Assembly (NCBI GenBank): GCA_031278145.1
Contig: JAITLA010000195.1
Coordinates: 1 to 13,171, forward strand
Source: Eubacteriales Family XIII. Incertae Sedis bacterium
GTDB taxonomy: Bacteria > Bacillota_A > Clostridia > Peptostreptococcales > Anaerovoracaceae
Reading direction: 5' to 3'
DNA length: 13,171 bases
Translations under genes and position numbers: made by a program
Part shown: positions 7,956-12,894 of the stretch, piece after piece
Layout: every line of letters starts with the position of its first letter
Numbering within the stretch: the stretch's first letter is position 1
Notes under the pieces: generated by a model
Database searches by the model: none
Seen by the model: only the letters and a program-made list of their open reading frames with translations
Told to the model about the DNA's origin: nothing

Positions 7956-7984
7956 ATTATATACGCTTTGCGCGAAAGGAGCAA
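7956..7984 (-). promoter_or_regulatory. Promoter of the PHP-argB-argD-putP unit
   Basis: The minus-strand -10 is a perfect TATAAT (7956-7961). A -35 TTGCTC (7979-7984) lies exactly 17 bp upstream. Predicted transcription starts near 7949, about 40 nt before the PHP start codon. It sits directly below the terminator of the XRE gene, which fits a new transcription unit. No clear ArgR operator was recognised. Confidence 0.65.
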
Positions 7985-7997
7985 CGGAAAAGTGCGC

Positions 7998-8041
7998 AAA
8001 AACCCAAAAACCGCGCTCCCTGCGGACTTGCGGAGCACGGT
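7998..8041 (-). terminator. Intrinsic terminator after the XRE regulator
   Basis: On the minus strand a 10-bp stem (8032-8041 paired with 8010-8019, one G-T wobble) with a 12-base loop is followed by TTTTTGGGTTTTT. It begins 27 bp after the XRE stop codon and ends before the PHP promoter, so it cleanly separates the two units. Confidence 0.85.
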
Positions 8042-8067
8042 GCGAGGGCGGGAAAGGCCGCCGCCGT

Positions 8068-8433
8068 TCATTCGTCGTTCTCGTCCTTGCTTTGAACCTC
8101 GTAAAGCGTCATGGCCCGTTCCATCAGCAGGTTCTGCGCATCGGGCCGCAGACTGCTGTAGGCCTCGAGGAAGGGCCTTCGCCCGTCCGAAGCGTCCCCG
8201 TCGGACACAAGCCGATCAACGGGCACGCTCACGGTCGTCCTGCCGAGCAGGTAGTCGACGCTCGTGTCCAGCGCGTCCGCCAGCTTGATCAGGCTGTCCC
8301 ACTGGTATGTTCGTCTGTCGTTTTCGTAGCGCGATATCGTGGATTCGCGCGTGCCAATGCTGTCGGCGAGCACTTTTTGGCTCAGTCCTTTTCTTTTTCT
8401 CAATGCGCGAATCCTATCGCCAAACGTCCCCAA
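8068..8433 (-). CDS. XRE-family helix-turn-helix transcriptional regulator
   Basis: A 121-residue putative DNA-binding regulator. Residues 6-60 form a Cro/C1-type HTH_3 domain: IRALRKRKGLSQKVLADSIGTRESTISRYENDRR, followed by LIKLADALDTSVDYLLGRT. The remaining 55 residues are charged, end in SKDENDE and have no recognised ligand domain; a short helix (FLEAYSSLRPDAQNLLMERAMTLYE) resembles the tail of many clostridial XRE regulators and may dimerise. The start was set at TTG 8433 because GGAGG lies eight bases upstream. The in-frame ATG at 8452 abuts the -10 box and would lie upstream of the transcript start. Targets are unknown; two palindromes just upstream of its promoter suggest autoregulation. 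It is a single-gene unit between an extended -10 promoter and a strong terminator. Confidence 0.88.
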   Translation of the reverse strand: MGTFGDRIRALRKRKGLSQKVLADSIGTRESTISRYENDRRTYQWDSLIKLADALDTSVDYLLGRTTVSVPVDRLVSDGDASDGRRPFLEAYSSLRPDAQNLLMERAMTLYEVQSKDENDE

Positions 8434-8441
8434 AATTGCAT

Positions 8442-8446
8442 CCTCC
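8442..8446 (-). promoter_or_regulatory. Ribosome binding site fixing the TTG start of the XRE gene
   Basis: GGAGG on the minus strand, eight bases before TTG 8433. It lies at about the predicted transcription start, so the leader is only about 13 nt long. Confidence 0.6.
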
Positions 8447-8452
8447 GGTACC

Positions 8453-8461
8453 ATTATAGCA
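8453..8461 (-). promoter_or_regulatory. Extended -10 promoter of the XRE gene
   Basis: The minus strand reads TGC followed by TATAAT (8453-8458), a perfect TGnTATAAT extended -10. No good -35 is visible at 16-18 bp, which is usual for extended -10 promoters. Predicted start is near 8446. Confidence 0.6.
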
Positions 8462-8479
8462 AGTGACGGAGAAAACAAA

Positions 8480-8504
8480 TGGGAATTCCCAATATGCGCA
8501 TATT
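8480..8504. promoter_or_regulatory. Two adjacent palindromes upstream of the XRE promoter (possible operators)
   Basis: TGGGAATTCCCA (8480-8491) and AATATGCGCATATT (8491-8504) are perfect palindromes sharing one base, with centres 12 bp apart. They sit about 40 and 51 bp upstream of the predicted XRE start. Two dyads on nearly the same DNA face are a plausible site for an autoregulatory XRE dimer pair; this is an inference. Confidence 0.45.
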
Positions 8505-8517
8505 TCTTGCCAAAAAC

Positions 8518-8567
8518 GCAAGACGCAAAACATCTCCATGGGATTGCTTCCGGCAAGACGCAACATC
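8518..8567. repeat. Direct repeat pair GCAAGACGCAA..CATC
   Basis: GCAAGACGCAA followed by AACATC (8518-8534) recurs as GCAAGACGCAACATC (8553-8567), 35 bp apart and differing by a 2-base insertion. Both lie in the gap between the LytTR gene and the XRE promoter. LytTR proteins bind paired direct repeats, so this could be a target, but the spacing is larger than in known LytTR sites. Confidence 0.5.
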
Positions 8568-8634
8568 GTACACGGCGGCTACCTCGGCATGGAATCCGTG
8601 CGGCGCGCGGGGGCCGGCGCGACACAAACGCAAG

Positions 8635-8656
8635 CCGCGACCTTTCCATGTCGCGG
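8635..8656. terminator. Stem-loop at the end of the LytTR gene
   Basis: CCGCGAC and GTCGCGG form a perfect 7-bp stem with an 8-base loop, four bases beyond the LytTR stop. In the LytTR direction the tail (CTTGCGTTTG) is T-poor, so termination may be weak. On the plus strand the stem is followed by TTTT, but no gene on that strand needs it. Confidence 0.45.
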
Positions 8657-8659
8657 TTT

Positions 8660-9007
8660 TCAGGACGGAGCATTCTCTCCGGGGCCGAGCAGATGCTTGA
8701 TGTAGGCCTTGCGCGCGGCTTGGAGCTTGTTGCGTCCGAGCAGAATCATCTTGCCGTCGGACATGTGAATCGCGCTGCCCTTGATGCTGACAACCTCGTC
8801 GAGGTTGATGATCCAGCTGATGTGGCAGCGATAAAAAGACTTGCCCAAAACGCGCATGAGATCGTCCAGCTTGCCGTAATATCGGTACTGGCGCAGGCGC
8901 GTGCGGAGCAGAACCAGTCTGAGCTTGCTTTCCGCGTAAAGGATATCGTCGGGATAAACAGAAGCGGTTTCAGAGCGCGTGAAAATAGGGATTCGTCCGG
9001 TGTTCAT
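8660..9007 (-). CDS. Stand-alone LytTR-domain DNA-binding protein
   Basis: A 115-residue protein that is essentially one LytTR DNA-binding domain (AgrA/AlgR-type fold) with no response-regulator receiver or membrane segments. Seen: the opening beta-strand region around SVYPDDILYAESKLRLVLL, the helix KLDDLMRVLG, and the signature FYRCHISWIINLDEVVSIKGSAIHMSDGKMILLGRNKLQAARKAYI, matching the LytTR 'F.r.H.s.ivNl..v..i......l..g..i.vsr' pattern. The ATG has GGAGG seven bases upstream. It lies 107 bp downstream of rpoZ on the same strand with no strong terminator between, so it may be read through from gmk-rpoZ or from its own promoter. What activates it is unknown; single-domain LytTR proteins are often controlled by membrane partners, none of which is seen here. 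Confidence 0.9.
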   Translation of the reverse strand: MNTGRIPIFTRSETASVYPDDILYAESKLRLVLLRTRLRQYRYYGKLDDLMRVLGKSFYRCHISWIINLDEVVSIKGSAIHMSDGKMILLGRNKLQAARKAYIKHLLGPGENAPS

Positions 9008-9051
9008 AGGAAATCCTCCTTATTGCCGTACAAATCACCCCGTGCTCTCTC

Positions 9052-9074
9052 GCGGAAGCAAGGATTGCCTCCGC
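9052..9074. other. Imperfect stem-loop in the LytTR gene leader
   Basis: GCGGAAGCAA and TTGCCTCCGC pair over 9 of 10 positions around a 3-base loop. It lies between the rpoZ stop and the LytTR ribosome binding site. No T-run follows in the LytTR direction. The 8-mer GCGGAAGC within it recurs at 9104-9111. Confidence 0.4.
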
Positions 9075-9093
9075 ACCCCAAAAAGTGCCCCCT

Positions 9094-9099
9094 TTTATA
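9094..9099 (-). promoter_or_regulatory. Possible -10 box for the LytTR gene
   Basis: TATAAA within an AT-rich patch (minus strand) just after the rpoZ stop. No convincing -35 is found at 16-18 bp. If used, the leader would be about 80 nt long. Confidence 0.3.
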
Positions 9100-9114
9100 T
9101 AATGCGGAAGCGCC

Positions 9115-9309
9115 TTACGCGTCCCGCTTATATGTGATCAAATCCTCCGCGATCTCGTTCGCGGCAATCGAAACGGGCTTGTCCGTTTCCGCCTCGGTCA
9201 GAACCGCCTTGCCTTCGGTCAGATCCCGCGCACGCTTCGCCGCGAGTATTACAAGGGTGTAGCGGCTGTCCGCCTTTTCCCTGATCAGGTTGATGGATGG
9301 ATATAGCAT
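9115..9309 (-). CDS. rpoZ: DNA-directed RNA polymerase omega subunit
   Basis: Omega helps assemble RNA polymerase by clamping the beta' subunit. The 64-residue product fits the short Bacillota form: MLYPSINLIREKADSRYTLVILAAKRARDL carries the conserved 'P.i..l..k.dsrytlv...akRAr.l' core, followed by the SIAANEIAEDLITY block. The ATG has GGAGG seven bases upstream. The start lies 25 bp inside the end of gmk, so the two genes are translationally coupled, as is common for gmk-rpoZ pairs. In many Bacillota coaBC and priA come next; here a LytTR gene follows instead. Confidence 0.95.
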   Translation of the reverse strand: MLYPSINLIREKADSRYTLVILAAKRARDLTEGKAVLTEAETDKPVSIAANEIAEDLITYKRDA

Positions 9310-9917
9310 TGCATTTCCTCCTTATACCTTCGTATCGTTTCGTGGACATCGCGCCCAACCCGCGCGCGCTCCGCCGTGCGAATCGCCGCCAAGCAGGCCG
9401 CCGCCTCCTCGAAGCGTTCATTGACCACGCAGTAATCGTATCGGTCGATTTGCTCCATCTCCTTGAGCGACTCCCCGAGCCGCAGCGCGATCTCCGCCCG
9501 CGTTTCGGCGCCGCGGCTCGTGATGCGCCTATGCAGCTCGCGTATCGAGGGCGGCAGGATGTAGATGAAAATCCCGTCCGGCCATTCGTTCCGCACCTTC
9601 AGCGCGCCCTGCGTGTCGATCTCGAGAAGCACGTCAATGCCTCGCGCAAGCTGCGTCATCACAGGCGCCTTGGGTGTGCCGTAATAGTGATCGTAAACCT
9701 TGGCGTATTCGAGAAAACCGCCGTCCGACACGGTTTTCAAAAACGCTTCCTCGCTTACGAAATGATACTCTCTTCCGTCGATCTCGCCTTGGCGAGGCCG
9801 CCTCGTGGTCATGGAAACCGACAGGGATATATCGGCCCGCTTGACAAGCGCACCGCAGACGGTACCTTTTCCGGCGCCCGAGGGCCCGGATACAACAAAC
9901 AGCAGGCCTTTCTTCAT
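9285..9917 (-). CDS. gmk: Guanylate kinase
   Basis: Phosphorylates GMP (and dGMP) to GDP with ATP; an essential cytoplasmic nucleotide kinase. The 210-residue protein has the P-loop GPSGAGKGT at residues 11-19, the GMP-binding SVSMTTRRPRQGEIDGREYHFVS block, EYAKVYDHYYGTP, VLLEIDTQGA, and the lid-region arginines in RRITSRGAET and RLGESLKE. The start was set at ATG 9917 (MKKGLLFVVSG), the family's usual N-terminus. An upstream in-frame ATG at 9959 precedes a TATAAT box that would then lie inside the gene, so it was rejected. The ribosome binding site GGGAGGG is 13 bases upstream, slightly far. The gene lies 63 bp below yicC and overlaps rpoZ by 25 bp. Confidence 0.96.
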   Translation of the reverse strand: MKKGLLFVVSGPSGAGKGTVCGALVKRADISLSVSMTTRRPRQGEIDGREYHFVSEEAFLKTVSDGGFLEYAKVYDHYYGTPKAPVMTQLARGIDVLLEIDTQGALKVRNEWPDGIFIYILPPSIRELHRRITSRGAETRAEIALRLGESLKEMEQIDRYDYCVVNERFEEAAACLAAIRTAERARVGRDVHETIRRYKEEMQCYIHPST

Positions 9918-9942
9918 CGTACTCGCAAAATCCCTCCCGTGT

Positions 9943-9948
9943 ATTATA
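9943..9948 (-). promoter_or_regulatory. Candidate -10 box for gmk-rpoZ
   Basis: A perfect TATAAT on the minus strand in the yicC-gmk gap, about 26 bp before the gmk ATG. The -35 position (ATATCC at 17 bp) does not match consensus, so it may be weak or supplement read-through from yicC. Confidence 0.45.
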
Positions 9949-9980
9949 GGATACCCCAATCCGCCGGATATTTCAATGCA

Positions 9981-10865
9981 TTATTCGATATTTTGTATCT
10001 GTTCCCGAATTTTTTCTATTTCGCTCTTCATCGCAAGCACGCGGTTCGTTATGCGGAGGTCGCCTGCCTTGGCGCCGATTGTATTCGCCTCGCGGTTGAA
10101 TTCCTGCGCGAGAAAGTCCAGCTTCTTGCCATTGGCCGCCCCCTCTTCCGACAGTATGCTCTCCAGCTGGAGCAGGTGGCTCTTCAGGCGGACGAGCTCT
10201 TCCGTGATGTTGGCCTTGTCGGCAAAAAACGCGGCCTCATGGGCCATGCGCTCCTCGGAAAGCTCGATCTCGTCACCGATCAGCTCCCGGATGCGCTCCC
10301 GCAGCTTTTCGGAATACGCGCGCACGACCTCGGGCGCAAGGTCCTCGATCTCCTCGACACGGGCCGCGATCAGCGCGCCGCGCGCGCGGATGTCCTCGGC
10401 CAGCTTGCCGCCCTCGCACAGGCGCATCGCGTCAAAGCGCAGCAGAGCCCGGCGCAGCGCGGCTTCGAATGTCGCGCATATCTCCGCTTCATCCTCTATG
10501 TCGGGCATTTGCTTCATGACCTCGGGCAGACCGGCCAGCAGGCCCAGATCTATGCCCCCGCCGATGCCAAAACGCTCTTGCAGCGCGCGCAGGTTTGAAA
10601 AATACTGCTCGGCGGCCGCCATGTTCAGCCGGATGCGCGCGTCGGCCTCCGTGATGCCGTCGATCAGGAACGAAAGCTCCGCCTTGCCGCGGCGCAGGCT
10701 TTCCTTGACGACGGCCTTCATGCGCTCTTCGGCAAAGCCGTAGCGCTTCGGGAGCCGGACGGAGATCTCGCAATATCTGTGATTCACGGACTTGATCTCC
10801 GCCGTCACGCTCCGCTTTCCGTCCGAATATTCGCCGCGCCCGAAGCCCGTCATGCTCTTGACCAT
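9981..10865 (-). CDS. yicC: YicC/YloC-family endoribonuclease
   Basis: The family founder YicC is an endoribonuclease implicated in RNA decay; B. subtilis YloC is the orthologue next to gmk. From the chosen ATG it is 294 residues, normal for the family (about 290). Seen: the N-terminal MVKSMTGFGRGEYSDGKRSVTAEIKSVNHRYCEISVRLP block, the long charged helical middle, and the highly conserved C-terminal KKLDFLAQEFNREANTIGAKAGDLRITNRVLAMKSEIEKIREQIQNIE. The start at 10865 has AAAGGTG five bases upstream; upstream in-frame codons lack a site. The neighbours gmk and rpoZ and the divergent NFACT gene are the common Bacillota context. The remA/DUF370 gene often found between yicC and gmk is absent here. 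Confidence 0.95.
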   Translation of the reverse strand: MVKSMTGFGRGEYSDGKRSVTAEIKSVNHRYCEISVRLPKRYGFAEERMKAVVKESLRRGKAELSFLIDGITEADARIRLNMAAAEQYFSNLRALQERFGIGGGIDLGLLAGLPEVMKQMPDIEDEAEICATFEAALRRALLRFDAMRLCEGGKLAEDIRARGALIAARVEEIEDLAPEVVRAYSEKLRERIRELIGDEIELSEERMAHEAAFFADKANITEELVRLKSHLLQLESILSEEGAANGKKLDFLAQEFNREANTIGAKAGDLRITNRVLAMKSEIEKIREQIQNIE

Positions 10866-10874
10866 GTATTCACC

Positions 10875-10900
10875 TTTCGCTTTCGCGGCATTTCGCGGCA
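10875..10900. repeat. Tandem 10-bp repeat in the yicC leader
   Basis: TTTCGCGGCA occurs twice head to tail (10881-10900), preceded by a partial copy TTTCGC (10875-10880). It sits just upstream of and touches the yicC ribosome binding site, so copy-number change would shift leader length or structure. Confidence 0.6.
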
Positions 10901-10916
10901 AGCCCCGTTTTTCCGG

Positions 10917-10957
10917 TTGCGCAATGCCGCGCAATCCTGTATTATGGGTTATATAAT
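10917..10957 (+). promoter_or_regulatory. Promoter region of the NFACT gene
   Basis: Two overlapping options. TTGCGC (10917-10922) and TATTAT (10940-10945) are 17 bp apart, and a perfect TATAAT (10952-10957) lies further on without a clear -35. Either would give a leader of about 45-57 nt before the NFACT ATG. Confidence 0.5.
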
Positions 10958-10964
10958 AATATCA
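10956..10964 (-). promoter_or_regulatory. Extended -10 promoter of yicC
   Basis: The minus strand reads TGA then TATTAT, an extended -10 motif, set in TTGTGATATTAT. This resembles the gat promoter's TTGTGATACAAT. Predicted start is near 10949, with a leader of about 83 nt to yicC. It overlaps the plus-strand promoter of the divergent NFACT gene. Confidence 0.45.
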
Positions 10965-10965
10965 C

Positions 10966-10981
10966 AATTCGCGCGCGAATT
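10966..10981. promoter_or_regulatory. Perfect 16-bp palindrome between divergent promoters
   Basis: AATTCGCGCGCGAATT reads the same on both strands. It covers the first transcribed bases of the NFACT gene and the region just upstream of the yicC -10. It is placed as an operator acting on both directions would be; the binding factor, if any, is unknown. Confidence 0.5.
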
Positions 10982-11008
10982 CACCAATATTTTTAGAGGA
11001 ATCGCATC

Positions 11009-12766
11009 ATGCCATTTGACGGCATCGTCCTGTCGGCGGTCGCGGCGCGGCTGTCGGCGCTTTTGACGGGCGGAAGGATCGACAAAATCTATCAACCGGA
11101 GGCGGACGAGCTGCTGCTGCACATAAGCCGGGGCCGGGAAAAACACAGGCTGTTCCTGTCGTCCAACAGCGCGAACCCCCGCGTTTGCCTCGTGAACGAC
11201 TACGGCCCTTATCCGCAGAATCCCCCCGCCTTCTGCATGCTGCTGCGCAAGCACATACAGGGCGGCCGCATCGCGCGCATCGAGCAGAAGGGCACGGAGC
11301 GCATCCTCGAATGCACGGTGGACACGATAAGCGAGCTCGGCTTCTCCAAAAGCAAGCGGCTCACGGTCGAAATCATGGGGAAACACAGCAACATCCTGCT
11401 GCTCGACGCGGAATCCGAACGCATCATAGACAGCATCAAGCGCCTGTCGCCGGAGATGAACCGCTATCGGCAGACCCTGCCGGGCTGCCCGTATATAGAG
11501 CCGCCCTCGCACGGCAAGCTGCCCTGGTACGCGGTCGGGCGCGCGCACATCGCCGCGGCGCTCGCGGGCGCGGGCGGCGCGCCGGGCGCGGAACGCGCCG
11601 CGAGGGCGATCCTGTCCGTCACGCAGGGCATCGGGCCGTTCGCCGCCGAAGCCCTTGCCGCCGAAGCCCTTGCGGACACGGACGCGGCGGACCCCACGGG
11701 GATCTCGGAAGGGGCGCTCGCGGACGCGATCCTGCGCGCGCTGCAAAGGCTCGCGGACAAAACCCGCGCGGGAAGCTTCGCGCCGGTCGTGTACCTCGAC
11801 AAGGACGGCAAACCCCTTGAATTTCACGCGTTTCCCGTCGCCTCGCTCGAAGGTGCCTGCGAGGCGCTGCGCTTTGGCGACATCGACGCGACCATCGCGT
11901 ATTATTACACGAACCGCATCGCCTCAAACCGCGTTCGCCAAAAATCGGCGAGTCTGCTGCGGGCGGCGCAAGCCGGCCTCGACAAGCAGCTTTTGAAGAA
12001 ACAGCGCCTGCTCGAGGATCTGGCGCGGGCGGAAAACGCCGACAAGGACAGGCTCTTCGGCGAGCTTCTGACCGCGAACCTGCACGCCCTGCAGCCCGGC
12101 CAAGACCGCGCGATCCTCACGAATTATTACGACGGCGGCACGGTCGAGATCCCGCTCGACCCGCGCATGAGCCCCGTACAAAACGCGCAGCGCCACTACA
12201 AGCTGTACGGCAAGGCCAAGACCGCCGTCGTGGAAAAAAAGGCGCAACTCACGGAAACGGACAAGGAGATCGCCTATCTCGAATCCGTGCTCAGCTTCAT
12301 AGAAAACGCCGCGACCGCAGAGGAAACGGACGCGCTGCGGCTCGAGCTGATCGAGGCGGGCTGTCTGCGCCGCGGCAAGCAAGCCGCCGCAAAAAAGCAG
12401 CCGCGCACCGCCCCCCTGACCTATTTCCTGAGCGGCGGCCTGCGCGTCGAGGTCGGGCGCAACAACCGCGAAAACGACCTGCTCACATTCAAAAGGGCCG
12501 GCGGCGGCGATCTGTGGCTGCATACGAAAGACATACCGGGCGCCCACGTCATCCTGTTCACGGAGGGACGGGAGGCGCCGGTGCCGGCCGTGCGCGAGGC
12601 GGCCGCGATAGCGGCTTGGCACAGCAAGGGCAGAGCCTCCGAAAACGTCCCCGTGGACCACACCCTCGCCAAGCATGTGAAAAAGCCGTCGGGCGCGCGT
12701 CCCGGCACGGTGATCTTCACGCACAACCGGACGCTTTACGTCAAGCCCGGCCTGCCGTCCGGATGA
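11009..12766 (+). CDS. rqcH: NFACT-family ribosome quality control protein (RqcH/FbpA type)
   Basis: Bacterial homologue of Rqc2/NEMF. RqcH binds peptidyl-tRNA-blocked 50S subunits and recruits tRNA-Ala to add C-terminal alanine tails that mark stalled chains for degradation; relatives were first described as fibronectin-binding proteins. At 585 residues it is close to B. subtilis RqcH (about 570). NFACT-N spans roughly residues 1-180 (MPFDGIVLSAV...GGRIDKIYQP, EIMGKHSNILL). An HhH-like stretch (VTQGIGPFAAEAL) lies near 204-216, a coiled-coil middle covers about 305-440, and a C-terminal NFACT-R domain covers about 470-575 (GRNNREND, GGDLWLHTKDIPGAHVIL). The functional Asp-Arg pair of NFACT-N appears here as E97-R98. 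The ATG has GAGG nine bases upstream. It is divergent from yicC, and no strong terminator follows. Confidence 0.94.
   Translation: MPFDGIVLSAVAARLSALLTGGRIDKIYQPEADELLLHISRGREKHRLFLSSNSANPRVCLVNDYGPYPQNPPAFCMLLRKHIQGGRIARIEQKGTERILECTVDTISELGFSKSKRLTVEIMGKHSNILLLDAESERIIDSIKRLSPEMNRYRQTLPGCPYIEPPSHGKLPWYAVGRAHIAAALAGAGGAPGAERAARAILSVTQGIGPFAAEALAAEALADTDAADPTGISEGALADAILRALQRLADKTRAGSFAPVVYLDKDGKPLEFHAFPVASLEGACEALRFGDIDATIAYYYTNRIASNRVRQKSASLLRAAQAGLDKQLLKKQRLLEDLARAENADKDRLFGELLTANLHALQPGQDRAILTNYYDGGTVEIPLDPRMSPVQNAQRHYKLYGKAKTAVVEKKAQLTETDKEIAYLESVLSFIENAATAEETDALRLELIEAGCLRRGKQAAAKKQPRTAPLTYFLSGGLRVEVGRNNRENDLLTFKRAGGGDLWLHTKDIPGAHVILFTEGREAPVPAVREAAAIAAWHSKGRASENVPVDHTLAKHVKKPSGARPGTVIFTHNRTLYVKPGLPSG
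11642..11671 (+). repeat. In-frame 15-bp tandem duplication within the NFACT gene
   Basis: GCCGCCGAAGCCCTT is repeated twice without change, giving AAEALAAEAL (residues 212-221) in the helix-hairpin-helix region. The perfect nucleotide identity suggests a recent slippage event that keeps the frame. Confidence 0.7.
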
Positions 12767-12798
12767 TTTCGAAAGCAAGCGAATCCTCTTCACGAAAA

Positions 12799-12870
12799 AC
12801 ACAACGGGGACGGTTCTTTTGTGTTGAAAGCTCGGACACAATGGAGATGGTTTTTTGTGTTGAAAATCGG
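12799..12870 (+). repeat. Two tandem REP-like hairpin repeats at the left end of the RAYT element
   Basis: Unit 1 (12799-12835) and unit 2 (12836-12870) share the layout ACACAA, a G/T-rich centre, TTGTGTTGAAA, and a closing TCGG. Unit 2 differs by transitions (CGGGGACGG to TGGAGATGG) and two single-base losses. Each can fold by pairing ACACAA with TTGTGT. Confidence 0.7.
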
Positions 12871-12888
12871 ACAATTGTGCCGTATAAT
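12860..12888 (+). promoter_or_regulatory. Promoter of the RAYT remnant
   Basis: TTGAAA (12860-12865) and a perfect TATAAT (12883-12888) are separated by exactly 17 bp. Predicted transcription would begin at about 12895, on or next to the ATG, so the mRNA would be almost leaderless. The -35 is made from the tail of repeat unit 2. Confidence 0.65.
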
Positions 12889-12894
12889 ACAAAT

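Noticed and set aside
8339..9262. Plus-strand frame of 307 codons across the XRE, LytTR and rpoZ region
   Set aside because: Runs across three genes and their promoters, with low-complexity translation; not supported as coding.
9918..9959. Upstream ATG at 9959 as gmk start
   Set aside because: It would place a TATAAT box inside the gene and add residues not found in guanylate kinases before the MKKGLLFVVSG start.
9297..10598. Plus-strand frame of 433 codons opposite gmk and yicC
   Set aside because: Shadow frame produced by GC bias; the opposite strand has full-length conserved proteins.
12767..12797. Intrinsic terminator directly after the NFACT gene
   Set aside because: Only a 4-bp TTCG/CGAA pairing is present with no T-run. 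The hairpins of the adjacent element might end transcription but lack a clear T-tract too.
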